Shown: positions 33,268-41,844 of the stretch, piece after piece
How the letters are laid out: each line of letters starts with the position of its first letter
Numbering within the stretch: position 1 is the stretch's first letter
DNA from: Pseudomonas sp. LBUM920
GTDB lineage: Bacteria > Pseudomonadota > Gammaproteobacteria > Pseudomonadales > Pseudomonadaceae
DNA: 64,000 bases
Assembly (NCBI RefSeq): GCF_003852315.1
Contig: NZ_CP027762.1
Coordinates: 973,501-1,037,500, forward strand
Reading direction: 5' to 3'
Translations under genes and position numbers: made by a program
The notes under the pieces: model-generated
What the model was told of the DNA's origin: nothing
The model's input: only the letters and a program-made list of their open reading frames with translations
Databases searched by the model: none

Positions 33268-34352
33268 TGCGATTCCCTCTTGTGTTGGCGGCGCCAGGCT
33301 TGCAGCGAGGTGAACAACACAAACGCGACCAGCGCTGGCAGGACGTAATGCAGCATCAATTGTTCAAGCCGGGTGGCCAGCGGCATGCCGAAGGTAAACG
33401 ACACCACATGCAGCCCATACGCCAGATACAACCCCAGAAACACCAGGCCTTCAGCGCGGGTGACGCGGTAGCCGCTGTAGAACACCGGCAGGCACAACAC
33501 CACCACGCCGAGCATCACCGGCAAGTCGAAATCCAGTGCGTTAGGCGACACCGACAACGGCGAGGGCGCCACCAGCGCGGTGAACCCTAGTACGCCAAGC
33601 AGGTTGAACAGGTTGCTGCCGATCACGTTGCCCACGGCAATCTCGCGCTCGCCGCGCAACGCGGCAATCAGCGAGGTGGCCAGGCACGGCAGTGAGGTGC
33701 CAACACCGATCAGCGTCAGGCCGATGATGCGTTCGGACAGGCCCAGGTCGCTTGCTACATCCACCGCTGCCCCCAGCAGCAAATGCCCGGCCAGCACCAG
33801 AATCAACAACCCGCCCAGCATCAACAATGCGCTGCTGAGCCAGGGCGCGCGGGCCACCGTGTCCAGCGTGCGTGGACGGCGGGAATGGCGGGTCTGGTAG
33901 TGCAAAACACCGAGGTAGGCTATCAGCGCAACCAGTAAGAAAAGGCCGTCGAGCGGTGTCAGTTCTTCATTGCCGGCCAGGGTAAACACCAAGAGGCCGG
34001 CGAAAATCATCACAGGGATGTCCAGCCGCACCAACTGCCGCGAGACGCGCAGCGGAATGATCAACGCAGCTAGGCCCAGGGTGACGAGAGTGTTGAAGAT
34101 ACTGCTGCCGATGACGCTGCCCACGGCGATATCGGTATTGCCGGCCAGGGTGGCCTGCAGGCTTACGGTCATCTGCGGCGCACTGCTGCCGAAAGCGACG
34201 ATGCTCAAGCCGATAATCAGTGGCCGCACCTTGAGGCTGGCCGCCAGGCGCACGGCGGCGCGCACCAGAATTTCGGCGCCGACGATCAGCAACACCAGGC
34301 CACTGATCAGCTCGATCAGGCTCCAGGGCGAGAGGGCGGTTAATCCGAAAAT
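33264..34352 (-). CDS. Calcium/sodium antiporter family protein (CaCA), non-canonical start proposed
   Basis: About 362-aa inner-membrane cation exchanger of the YrbG/CaxA type. Two alpha-repeats carry the ion-binding signature: GLSIVAFGSSAPQMTVSLQATLAGNTDIAVGSVIGSSIFN and GLTLIGVGTSLPCLATSLIAALRGEREIAVGNVIGSNLFN. Note Q and C where most homologues have the acidic E of (S/P)E(I/L). A GTG at 34295 would remove the beginning of helix 1 and has no ribosome site. AAGGAG at 34361-34366 instead points to an ATT at 34350-34352 (8-nt spacing), with no ATG/GTG/TTG available in frame. Treat the start as open. Confidence 0.75.
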   Translation of the reverse strand: MFGLTALSPWSLIELISGLVLLIVGAEILVRAAVRLAASLKVRPLIIGLSIVAFGSSAPQMTVSLQATLAGNTDIAVGSVIGSSIFNTLVTLGLAALIIPLRVSRQLVRLDIPVMIFAGLLVFTLAGNEELTPLDGLFLLVALIAYLGVLHYQTRHSRRPRTLDTVARAPWLSSALLMLGGLLILVLAGHLLLGAAVDVASDLGLSERIIGLTLIGVGTSLPCLATSLIAALRGEREIAVGNVIGSNLFNLLGVLGFTALVAPSPLSVSPNALDFDLPVMLGVVVLCLPVFYSGYRVTRAEGLVFLGLYLAYGLHVVSFTFGMPLATRLEQLMLHYVLPALVAFVLFTSLQAWRRQHKRESQ

Positions 34353-34368
34353 GGCCAGGGCTCCTTTA

Positions 34369-34740
34369 TCAGTTGTTCAGCGCCTGCACGCGAACCCGTG
34401 CAGTGCCGCTGCCCAGCATACCGAGTTGTTCGGCAGCCTTGCGTGAAACGTCGATCAGGCGCCCACGGGTATGCGGGCCGCGATCGTTGACGCGCACGAC
34501 CACGAATCTGTTGTTGTTAAGGTTGGTCACCTTGACCTGGGTGCCGAAGGGCAGGCGCCGATGGGCGGCGGTCAGGGTGTTCTGGTTGAAAGGTTCACCG
34601 CTGGCAGTCTTGTTGCCATGGTGCTTGGCGCCGTAATAGGAGGCGGTGCCGGTTTCGTCGTAGCCGTTGGGGTCGATGAGGCCGCTGGCGCAACCGGCCA
34701 ACATAGAGAACAGGGCCAGCAGGCCGAGTAGACGCTTCAC
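34369..34740 (-). CDS. RlpA-like double-psi beta-barrel lipoprotein
   Basis: 123-aa exported lipoprotein: signal peptide MKRLLGLLALFSMLAGC with lipobox LAGC (Cys17). The rest is a DPBB domain (GTASYYGAKHHGNKTASGEPFNQNTLTAAHRRLPFGTQVKVTNLNNNRFVVVRVNDRGPHTRGRLIDVSRKAAEQLG), with the catalytic-type aspartate in NDRGP as in RlpA lytic transglycosylases. The SPOR domain of full RlpA is missing, so it would not bind denuded septal glycan that way. It is followed 3' by the antiporter gene on the same strand with a 16-bp gap, likely one operon of three genes. Confidence 0.87.
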   Translation of the reverse strand: MKRLLGLLALFSMLAGCASGLIDPNGYDETGTASYYGAKHHGNKTASGEPFNQNTLTAAHRRLPFGTQVKVTNLNNNRFVVVRVNDRGPHTRGRLIDVSRKAAEQLGMLGSGTARVRVQALNN

Positions 34741-34763
34741 GTTAAGTAAGTCCCCATTGTAAA

Positions 34764-34850
34764 TGTGGGATCTGGCTTGCCTGCGATACAGGTACCTCGG
34801 TGTTGCAGTTGCACCGAGGCGCTGCTATCGCAGGCAAGCCAGCTCCCACA
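34764..34850. repeat. REP pair (class B)
   Basis: TGTGGGATCTGGCTTGCCTG faces ATCGCAGGCAAGCCAGCTCC, separated by ~38 bp, between gatB and the RlpA-like gene on the minus strand. Confidence 0.88.
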
Positions 34851-34899
34851 TGGGGTCCGAGTTGGGCATGAAATCCCGCCCGGACCCTTTCACCGCGAA

Positions 34900-36345
34900 T
34901 CAGCCTTCGAGCTTGCTTTTCAGCAGTTCGTTCACCTGTTGCGGGTTGGCTTTGCCTTTGGAGGCTTTCATCGCCTGGCCGACAAAGAAGCCGAACATTT
35001 TGCCGCGCTTGGCTTCGTCTGCGGCGCGGTATTGCTCGACCTGTTCGGCGTTGGCAGCCAGCATTTCATCGAGAACGGCCGAAATCGCGCCGCTGTCGGT
35101 GACTTGCTTGAGGCCGCGCTTCTCGATGATCTCATCGGCGCTGCCTTCGCCTGCGGCCATCGCTTCAAACACGGTCTTGGCGATTTTGCCGGAGATGGTG
35201 TTGTCCTTGATGCGCAGCAGCATGCCGCCCAGTTGCTCGGCGGTCACCGGCGCTTCGTCGATTTCCAGGCCCTGTTTGTTCAACAGGCTGCCCAGCTCAA
35301 CCATCACCCAGTTGGCCGCCAGTTTGGCGTCGCCGGCGATGCTCACGACTTTTTCGAAGTAGTTGGCTTGCTCACGGCTGGAAGCCAGCACGCTGGCATC
35401 GTAGACCGACAGGCCGAACTGCGCCTGGAAGCGCTCGCGTTTGTGCTGCGGCAATTCCGGCAGGGTGGCGCGGATGTCATTGAGGAACGAGTCTTCAAGC
35501 ACCACCGGCAACAGGTCCGGGTCGGGGAAGTAACGGTAGTCGTTGGCTTCCTCTTTGCTGCGCATGGCGCGGGTTTCGTCTTTGTTCGGGTCGTACAGGC
35601 GAGTCTGCTGGATGACCTTGCCGCCGTCTTCGATCAGTTCGATCTGGCGACGCACTTCGCTGTTGATCGCTTTTTCGATGAAGCGGAACGAGTTGACGTT
35701 CTTGATCTCGCAGCGGGTGCCGAACTCGACCTGGCCCTTGGGACGGATCGACACGTTGCAGTCGCAACGCAGCGAGCCTTCGGCCATGTTGCCGTCGCAG
35801 ATGCCCAGGTAACGCACCAGCGCGTGGATGGTCTTGACGTAGGCCACGGCTTCCTTGGCGCTGCGCATGTCCGGCTCGGACACGATTTCCAGCAATGGCG
35901 TGCCGGCACGGTTCAAGTCGATACCGGTAGCGCCGGGGAATTCTTCGTGCAGGCTCTTGCCGGCGTCTTCTTCCAGGTGCGCGCGGGTCACGCCGACCCG
36001 TTTGATGGTGCCGTCTTCCAGCGGAATGTCCAGGTAGCCCTTGCCGACAATCGGCAATTCCATCTGGCTGATCTGGTAGCCCTTGGGCAGGTCCGGGTAG
36101 AAGTAGTTCTTGCGCGCGAACACGTTGTGCTGGCCGATCTCGGCGTCAATCGCCAGGCCGAACATCACCGCCATGCGCACTGCTTCCTGGTTCAGCACCG
36201 GCAGCACGCCGGGCATGCCCAGGTCTACCAGGCTGGCCTGGGTGTTGGGCTCTGCGCCGAACGTGGTGGCACTACCGGAGAAAATCTTCGATTGGGTGGC
36301 GAGCTGGGTATGAATCTCCAGCCCGATCACAACTTCCCATTGCAT
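34900..36345 (-). CDS. gatB: Asp-tRNA(Asn)/Glu-tRNA(Gln) amidotransferase subunit B
   Basis: 481-aa tRNA-recognising and phosphorylating subunit of GatCAB. Typical opening MQWEVVIGLEIHTQLATQSKIFSGSAT, then VGTRAHLEEDAGK-type (here VTRAHLEEDAGKSLHEE) and LNRAGTPLLEIVSEPDMRS. The C-terminal YqeY-like helical tail ends ANPQQVNELLKSKLEG. It is last in gatC-gatA-gatB, 10 bp after gatA. Confidence 0.98.
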   Translation of the reverse strand: MQWEVVIGLEIHTQLATQSKIFSGSATTFGAEPNTQASLVDLGMPGVLPVLNQEAVRMAVMFGLAIDAEIGQHNVFARKNYFYPDLPKGYQISQMELPIVGKGYLDIPLEDGTIKRVGVTRAHLEEDAGKSLHEEFPGATGIDLNRAGTPLLEIVSEPDMRSAKEAVAYVKTIHALVRYLGICDGNMAEGSLRCDCNVSIRPKGQVEFGTRCEIKNVNSFRFIEKAINSEVRRQIELIEDGGKVIQQTRLYDPNKDETRAMRSKEEANDYRYFPDPDLLPVVLEDSFLNDIRATLPELPQHKRERFQAQFGLSVYDASVLASSREQANYFEKVVSIAGDAKLAANWVMVELGSLLNKQGLEIDEAPVTAEQLGGMLLRIKDNTISGKIAKTVFEAMAAGEGSADEIIEKRGLKQVTDSGAISAVLDEMLAANAEQVEQYRAADEAKRGKMFGFFVGQAMKASKGKANPQQVNELLKSKLEG

Positions 36346-36355
36346 AGTGTTCTCC

Positions 36356-37807
36356 TCAGAAGCCGGTTGGGGTGCGAGTGTGCCAGTCGGTGTTCAACTG
36401 GTACTGGTGCGCCACATTGAGCAGGCGGCCTTCCTGGAAATACGGGGCGAGCAATTGCACGCCGACCGGCAGGCCATCGACGAAACCAGCCGGCATCGAC
36501 AAGCCCGGCAAGCCCGCGAGGTTGGCGGTGATGGTGTACAGGTCTTCCAGGTACTCGGCGATCGGGTCGCCGGTCTTGGCGCCGAGCTTCCAGGCCGGGT
36601 TCGGCGTGGTTGGGCCGAGGATCACGTCGACTTCTTCGAAGGCAGCCATGAAGTCGTTCTTGACCAGGCGACGGATTTTTTGCGCCTTGAGGTAGTACGC
36701 GTCGTAGTAGCCGGCGGACAGGGCGTAGGCCCCGACCATGATCCGACGTTGGACTTCGGCGCCAAAGCCTTCGCCGCGCGAGCGTTTGTACAGGTCTTCG
36801 AGGCCTTTCGGGTTTTCACAGCGATAGCCGAAGCGCACGCCGTCGAAGCGCGACAGGTTGGAAGAGGCTTCTGCCGGCGCGATCACGTAGTAGGCAGGAA
36901 TCGCGTGCTGGTTGTTTGGCAGGCTGATTTCCTTGATCACGGCGCCGAGCTGTTCCAGCGTCTTGACGCTGTTGTGCACCAGTTCGGCGATACGCGGGTC
37001 GAGGCCGGCGCTGAAATACTCTTTCGGCACGCCAATACGCAGGCCTTTGAGCGAGGTATTGAGGCTGGCGCTGTAGTCCGGCACCGGTTCGTCGATGCTG
37101 GTGGAGTCCTGCTTATCAAACCCGGCCATACCTTGTAACAAAATCGCGCAGTCTTCAGCCGTGCGTGCCAGCGGGCCGCCCTGATCCAGGCTGGAGGCGT
37201 AGGCGATCATGCCCCAACGGGAAACACGACCGTAGGTCGGCTTCAAACCGGTGAGGTTGGTGAACGCGGCGGGCTGACGGATCGAGCCGCCGGTGTCGGT
37301 AGCGGTAGCCGCCGGCAGAAAGCGCGCGGCAACCGCGGCAGCCGAACCACCGGACGAACCGCCTGGCACGTGCTCCAGGTTCCACGGGTTTTTCACTGCG
37401 CCGTAGTAGCTCGACTCGTTGGCAGAACCCATGGCGAATTCGTCCATGTTGGTCTTGCCCAGGGTCACGGCGCCCGCGGCGGCCAGCTTGGACACGACCG
37501 TGGCATCGTAGGGCGCCTTGAAGTTGTCGAGCATCTTCGAGCCGCAACTGGTGCGAATGCCCTGGGTGCAGAACAGGTCTTTGTGGGCGATTGGTGCGCC
37601 CAGCAGGGCGCCATTCTCACCGTTGGCGCGACGTACGTCGGCGGCCTTGGCCTGGCTCAGGGCCAGCTCTTCGGTGAGGCTGATGAAGCTGTTGACCTTC
37701 GGATCAAGCTCGGCGATGCGCGCAAGCAGGGTTTTGGTCAGCTCTTCGGAAGAAAACTTTTTGTCGGCGAGACCGCGGGCGATCTCGGCCAGAGTCATGT
37801 GATGCAT
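36356..37807 (-). CDS. gatA: Asp-tRNA(Asn)/Glu-tRNA(Gln) amidotransferase subunit A
   Basis: 483-aa glutaminase/amidase subunit. Amidase-signature triad residues are present: lysine in APIAHKDLFCTQG (~K76), cis-serine and nucleophile serine in GSSGGSAAAVAARFLPAATATDTGGSIRQPAA. Full length. Two possible starts (MHHMTL) are three codons apart; the first has a better-spaced AAAGAG. Confidence 0.98.
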   Translation of the reverse strand: MHHMTLAEIARGLADKKFSSEELTKTLLARIAELDPKVNSFISLTEELALSQAKAADVRRANGENGALLGAPIAHKDLFCTQGIRTSCGSKMLDNFKAPYDATVVSKLAAAGAVTLGKTNMDEFAMGSANESSYYGAVKNPWNLEHVPGGSSGGSAAAVAARFLPAATATDTGGSIRQPAAFTNLTGLKPTYGRVSRWGMIAYASSLDQGGPLARTAEDCAILLQGMAGFDKQDSTSIDEPVPDYSASLNTSLKGLRIGVPKEYFSAGLDPRIAELVHNSVKTLEQLGAVIKEISLPNNQHAIPAYYVIAPAEASSNLSRFDGVRFGYRCENPKGLEDLYKRSRGEGFGAEVQRRIMVGAYALSAGYYDAYYLKAQKIRRLVKNDFMAAFEEVDVILGPTTPNPAWKLGAKTGDPIAEYLEDLYTITANLAGLPGLSMPAGFVDGLPVGVQLLAPYFQEGRLLNVAHQYQLNTDWHTRTPTGF

Positions 37808-37823
37808 GAAAGGCTCTTTCCCT

Positions 37824-38111
37824 TTAGTCGATGACTTTCGGAACCAGGTACAGGCCGTTTTCGACCGCTGGCGCGATGGACTGGTAGGCCTCGCGATTAT
37901 TTCGCTCGGTCACAACGTCTGCGCGCAGGCGCTGGCTGGCTTCCAGCGGGTGAGCCAGGGGCTCGATGCCGTCGGTATTGACGGCCTGCATTTGGTCAAC
38001 CAGCCCGAGAATGCTGTTCAGGGCTGCGGTGGTCTGTGGAAGATCGGCTTCATTCAGGCCAAGCGAGGCCAGATGAGCGATTTTTTCCACGTCGGAGCGT
38101 TCAAGCGCCAT
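37824..38111 (-). CDS. gatC: Asp-tRNA(Asn)/Glu-tRNA(Gln) amidotransferase subunit C
   Basis: 95-aa small subunit that wraps around GatA/GatB. MALERSDVEKIAHLASLGLNEADLP and the HPLEASQRLRADVVTE region with the terminal helix are typical. First gene of the gat operon, 16 bp before gatA. The 210-bp gap to divergent mreB must hold both promoters; I cannot assign them with confidence. Confidence 0.96.
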   Translation of the reverse strand: MALERSDVEKIAHLASLGLNEADLPQTTAALNSILGLVDQMQAVNTDGIEPLAHPLEASQRLRADVVTERNNREAYQSIAPAVENGLYLVPKVID

Positions 38112-38321
38112 GGGATTCTCCAGTGGAAAACAGAACGGAGGGCGTCCGTGTGTTAGATTGTCGGAACACTACCGCATTTCTACGGTCATATGGCCGCGAT
38201 TGTGGGGGTTGGTGCACAGAAAGTCGGCCAATTTAGCACATTGGCGCCTTGCCCAAAATCCCTGTCGTTGTTAGAGTTTGCCGCACTTTTTTACCCACGC
38301 GTTGCCTAGGGTCCTTTCCCC

Positions 38322-39359
38322 ATGTTCAAGAAACTGCGTGGCATGTTTTCCAGCGATCTTTCCATTGACCTGGGCACTGCCAACACCCTTATTTACGTGC
38401 GCGAGCGCGGTATCGTTCTGAATGAGCCATCGGTTGTGGCCATTCGGACCCATGGTAATCAGAAAAGTGTCGTTGCCGTTGGCACCGAGGCCAAGCGCAT
38501 GCTCGGCCGAACACCAGGCAACATCGCTGCCATTCGTCCGATGAAAGACGGCGTGATCGCCGACTTCAGCGTCTGCGAGAAGATGCTGCAGTACTTCATC
38601 AACAAGGTTCACGAAAACAGTTTCCTGCAGCCCAGCCCTCGTGTGCTGATCTGCGTTCCATGCAAGTCCACCCAGGTTGAGCGTCGCGCCATCCGTGAAT
38701 CGGCCCTTGGCGCCGGTGCCCGCGAAGTATTCCTGATCGAAGAGCCTATGGCTGCCGCTATCGGCGCCGGCCTGCCGGTCGAAGAAGCGCGCGGTTCGAT
38801 GGTGGTGGATATCGGTGGTGGTACCACTGAAATCGCCCTGATTTCCCTGAACGGTGTGGTGTATGCCGAATCCGTGCGCGTAGGCGGCGACCGTTTCGAT
38901 GAAGCGATCATTACCTATGTGCGTCGTAACTACGGCAGCTTGATCGGCGAATCCACCGCCGAGCGCATCAAGCAGGAAATCGGCACCGCTTACCCGGGCG
39001 GCGAAGTTCGCGAAGTTGATGTTCGCGGTCGCAACCTGGCCGAAGGCGTTCCACGTGCGTTCACCCTGAACTCCAATGAAGTGCTGGAAGCTCTGCAAGA
39101 GTCCCTGGCCACCATCGTTCAGGCAGTGAAGAGCGCCCTGGAGCAATCGCCTCCGGAGCTGGCTTCCGACATCGCCGAGCGTGGCCTGGTGCTGACCGGT
39201 GGTGGCGCCTTGCTGCGCGACCTCGACAAGCTGCTGGCTCAGGAAACAGGCCTGCCGGTGATCGTCGCCGAAGACCCGCTGACCTGCGTCGCCCGTGGTG
39301 GTGGCCGTGCACTGGAAATGATGGATAAACACACCATGGACCTGCTTTCCAGCGAATAA
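38322..39359 (+). CDS. mreB: Rod shape-determining actin homologue MreB
   Basis: 345-aa bacterial actin guiding lateral wall synthesis. It has the membrane-binding N-terminal start MFKKLRGMFSSDLSIDLG, phosphate-1 loop DLGTANTLIYV, phosphate-2 loop DIGGGTTEIALISLNG and adenosine motif LTGGGALLRDLDKLL. Full length and first of mreBCD. Confidence 0.99.
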   Translation: MFKKLRGMFSSDLSIDLGTANTLIYVRERGIVLNEPSVVAIRTHGNQKSVVAVGTEAKRMLGRTPGNIAAIRPMKDGVIADFSVCEKMLQYFINKVHENSFLQPSPRVLICVPCKSTQVERRAIRESALGAGAREVFLIEEPMAAAIGAGLPVEEARGSMVVDIGGGTTEIALISLNGVVYAESVRVGGDRFDEAIITYVRRNYGSLIGESTAERIKQEIGTAYPGGEVREVDVRGRNLAEGVPRAFTLNSNEVLEALQESLATIVQAVKSALEQSPPELASDIAERGLVLTGGGALLRDLDKLLAQETGLPVIVAEDPLTCVARGGGRALEMMDKHTMDLLSSE

Positions 39360-39461
39360 GATTGCCGGAATGGTTCATGCTTCGCCCGCAGGCAGCACTT
39401 TGCAGTGCTGCCTGTTGGCGTTTATCTTCTTCAATCTGCATCCAGGCCGGTTTGATGCCGT

Positions 39462-39503
39462 ATGAATAAAGAGAACATTTGCCCGGGAGGAGCGGCTTAT
39501 TAA
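39462..39503 (+). promoter_or_regulatory. 13-codon upstream ORF overlapping the mreC start
   Basis: ATG at 39462 opens MNKENICPGGAAY-stop. The stop TAA (39501-39503) overlaps the proposed ATT start of mreC (39499-39501) by one base. The mreC ribosome site GGGAGGAG (39485-39492) lies inside it. It could couple or tune mreC translation; no protein function is implied. Confidence 0.4.
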
Positions 39504-40638
39504 ACCGCTTTTCGCCAAAGGCCCCTCATTGGGCGTGCGCTTATTGGTGCTGGTCGTGCTTTCGGTCGCGCTGATGGTGGTCGATGCCCGCTTTGCACTG
39601 CTCAAGCCCGTGCGTAGCCAGATGTCGCTGGTGTTGATGCAGACTTACTGGATCACCGACCTGCCGCAACGGCTTTATCAGGGCGTGGCCAGCCAGTTCG
39701 GCAGCCGCACTGAGCTTGTCGCCGAGAACGAAAAACTCAAGACCGAAAACCTGCTCTTGCAGGGGCGCATGCAAAAGCTGGCGGCCCTCACCGAGCAGAA
39801 CGTTCGGCTGCGCGAGTTGCTTAACTCTTCGGCATTGGTCAACGAGAAGGTCGAAGTGGCCGAGTTGATCGGCATGGACCCCAATCCCTTCACCCATCGC
39901 ATCATCATCAACAAGGGTGAGCGCGACGGCGTGGTCCTGGGCCAACCGGTGCTCGACGCCCGTGGCCTGATGGGCCAGGTGGTCGAGCTGATGCCCTACA
40001 CTTCGCGCGTGTTACTGCTGACGGACACCACCCACAGCATTCCGGTGCAGGTCAACCGCAACGGCTTGCGTGCGATTGCCAGCGGTACCGGTAACCCGGA
40101 GCGTCTTGAGTTGCGTCATGTGGCCGACACTGCCGACATCAAGGAAGGCGACCTGTTGGTCAGTTCCGGCCTGGGTCAGCGGTTCCCCGCGGGTTACCCG
40201 GTAGCGACGGTCAAGGAAGTCATCCACGATTCCGGCCAGCCGTTCGCCATTGTGCGCGCGGTCCCGACGGCTGCCTTGAACCGCAGCCGTTACCTGCTGC
40301 TGGTGTTCAGCGACAACCGTACGCCCGAAGAGCGTGCCAACGACGCTGCCCAGGCGCAGGAAGCAGAAGACAAGCAGAACGGCACCGCGCCGGTCATTCC
40401 TGCCACGGTGCCAAAACCAGCCTTTGTGGGCCCACCTGCACCTGTCGCGACCCCGGTCGCGCCAGTGGCGACGCCTGTCAAACCTGCGGCCCACAGCGCC
40501 CGCCCAGCCAAACCGACTGCGACCAAGCCACCGGCCACGACGCCGGCCACCACAGCGCCAGCGGCTAAACCGCCTGCCACGCCGGCAACCCGACCAGCGG
40601 CCGCAGCGCCGGCAACCACGCGGCAGAGGGAGGAATAA
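39499..40638 (+). CDS. mreC: Cell shape protein MreC (apparent ATT start)
   Basis: 379-aa bitopic protein linking MreB to periplasmic wall enzymes. N-terminal helix (LGVRLLVLVVLSVALMVVDARF), coiled coil (~65-105, ELVAENEKLKTENLLLQGRMQKLAAL) and double beta-barrel domain (~110-265), then an unusually long proline/alanine/threonine-rich periplasmic tail (~90 residues to the end). The only in-frame standard start is TTG at 39529, which lacks a ribosome site and would drop the residues IKPLFAKGPS. GGGAGGAG sits 6 nt before the ATT at 39499. The stop overlaps mreD by one base. Confidence 0.9.
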   Translation: MKPLFAKGPSLGVRLLVLVVLSVALMVVDARFALLKPVRSQMSLVLMQTYWITDLPQRLYQGVASQFGSRTELVAENEKLKTENLLLQGRMQKLAALTEQNVRLRELLNSSALVNEKVEVAELIGMDPNPFTHRIIINKGERDGVVLGQPVLDARGLMGQVVELMPYTSRVLLLTDTTHSIPVQVNRNGLRAIASGTGNPERLELRHVADTADIKEGDLLVSSGLGQRFPAGYPVATVKEVIHDSGQPFAIVRAVPTAALNRSRYLLLVFSDNRTPEERANDAAQAQEAEDKQNGTAPVIPATVPKPAFVGPPAPVATPVAPVATPVKPAAHSARPAKPTATKPPATTPATTAPAAKPPATPATRPAAAAPATTRQREE

Positions 40639-41126
40639 TGGCCGGTACGCATTCGCGCAATGGCTGGATCGTCTGGCTGACTTTCGCCATCGGCTTGCTG
40701 CTCAGCGTTTCGCCGTTGCCGCAATTCATGGAAATCCTGCGACCGCTCTGGCTCGCCTTGCTCCTGGCGTTCTGGTCGCTGACCTTGCCGCATAAGGTAG
40801 GCATGGTCACAGCGATGTGCCTGGGCTTGGCGGAAGACGTGCTCTATGGCACCTTGCTTGGCCAGAACGCGCTGATCCTGACCCTGATTACTTTCCTGGT
40901 GCTGTCATTGCAGCAGCGGTTGCGCATGTTCCCGATGTGGCAGCAGTGCCTGGTGATTCTGGTGATCTTCGGCCTGGCGCAGTTGGTGCAACTGTGGCTC
41001 AGCGCATTGACCGGTAACCGCCAGCCGACCCTGGCCCTGGTATTGCCGGCCCTGGTCAGTGCGTTGCTGTGGCCTTGGGTCAGCTTCGGTCTGCGTGGTT
41101 TACGTCGCCGCTATAAAATCAATTGA
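40638..41126 (+). CDS. mreD: Rod shape-determining protein MreD
   Basis: 162-aa inner-membrane protein with about five helices, part of the elongasome with MreC and RodA. NGWIVWLTFAIGLLLSVSPLP opens helix 1 and LAEDVLYGTLLGQNALILTLITFLV is the conserved centre. Overlaps mreC by one base (TAATG), so translation is coupled. Confidence 0.95.
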   Translation: MAGTHSRNGWIVWLTFAIGLLLSVSPLPQFMEILRPLWLALLLAFWSLTLPHKVGMVTAMCLGLAEDVLYGTLLGQNALILTLITFLVLSLQQRLRMFPMWQQCLVILVIFGLAQLVQLWLSALTGNRQPTLALVLPALVSALLWPWVSFGLRGLRRRYKIN

Positions 41127-41177
41127 ATGGATTGCGAGGCTCTGCCTGGTTATCGAACCCTACAGGGAGAGTCTGCA

Positions 41178-41774
41178 ATGAATTCGCTTTATCTGGCCTC
41201 GGGCTCCCCAAGGCGGCGTGAACTGTTGACGCAGATCGGTGTGCCTTTCACCGTGGTCAGCGCCGCCATTGATGAAACTCCTCATACAAACGAATCCGCC
41301 GTTGCCTACGTCGAGCGCCTTGCGCACGGCAAGGCCACGGCGGGTTTTGCTGCGCTTGAAAAGACTGCCGGCGCCTGCGTGCTGGGCGCCGACACGGCCG
41401 TGATCGTTGATGGTCAGATCCTTGGCAAACCGGTGGACCAGGCCGACGCCCTGGCGATGTTGATGGCCCTGTCGGGACGCGAGCATGACGTCCTCACCGC
41501 CATTGCTGTCACCGATGGCGAGCGCAGCGAAACTCGATGTGTAAGCAGCCGGGTACGTTTTCGCGCTATTTCTGTCGAGGAGGCTACAACCTACTGGCAC
41601 AGCGGCGAACCTCAGGACAAGGCAGGCGGCTATGCTATCCAGGGGCTGGGATCGGTGTTTGTCGCCGGGCTCAATGGCAGCTATTCCGCCGTGGTAGGCC
41701 TGCCCGTGTGCGAAACCGCGCAACTGCTTGCTCAATTCGGCATACCCTGTTGGCAAAACCTTACCGCGCGCTGA
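41178..41774 (+). CDS. maf: Maf-family nucleoside triphosphate pyrophosphatase (YhdE type)
   Basis: 198-aa house-cleaning enzyme hydrolysing dTTP/UTP or modified nucleotides to monophosphates. Signature LASGSPRRRELLTQIG at residues 5-20, DETPH, GADTAVIVDGQILGKP and QDKAGGYAIQGLGSVFVAGLNGSYSAVVGLP. ATG at 41178 follows AGGGAGAG; the open frame 17 codons upstream is unsupported. The order mreBCD-maf-rng is the same as in E. coli. Confidence 0.95.
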   Translation: MNSLYLASGSPRRRELLTQIGVPFTVVSAAIDETPHTNESAVAYVERLAHGKATAGFAALEKTAGACVLGADTAVIVDGQILGKPVDQADALAMLMALSGREHDVLTAIAVTDGERSETRCVSSRVRFRAISVEEATTYWHSGEPQDKAGGYAIQGLGSVFVAGLNGSYSAVVGLPVCETAQLLAQFGIPCWQNLTAR

Positions 41775-41844
41775 ACGCCGTATCCCAGCGCCAAGCCTTA
41801 AGCGATCGGTCACTATTGTGAAAACGCCTGAACGAGACCCAGCC

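Noticed and set aside
10915..34850. Recurring palindromic units as a CRISPR-like array
   Set aside because: Copies are far apart, occur as facing pairs and match the REP elements typical of fluorescent pseudomonads.
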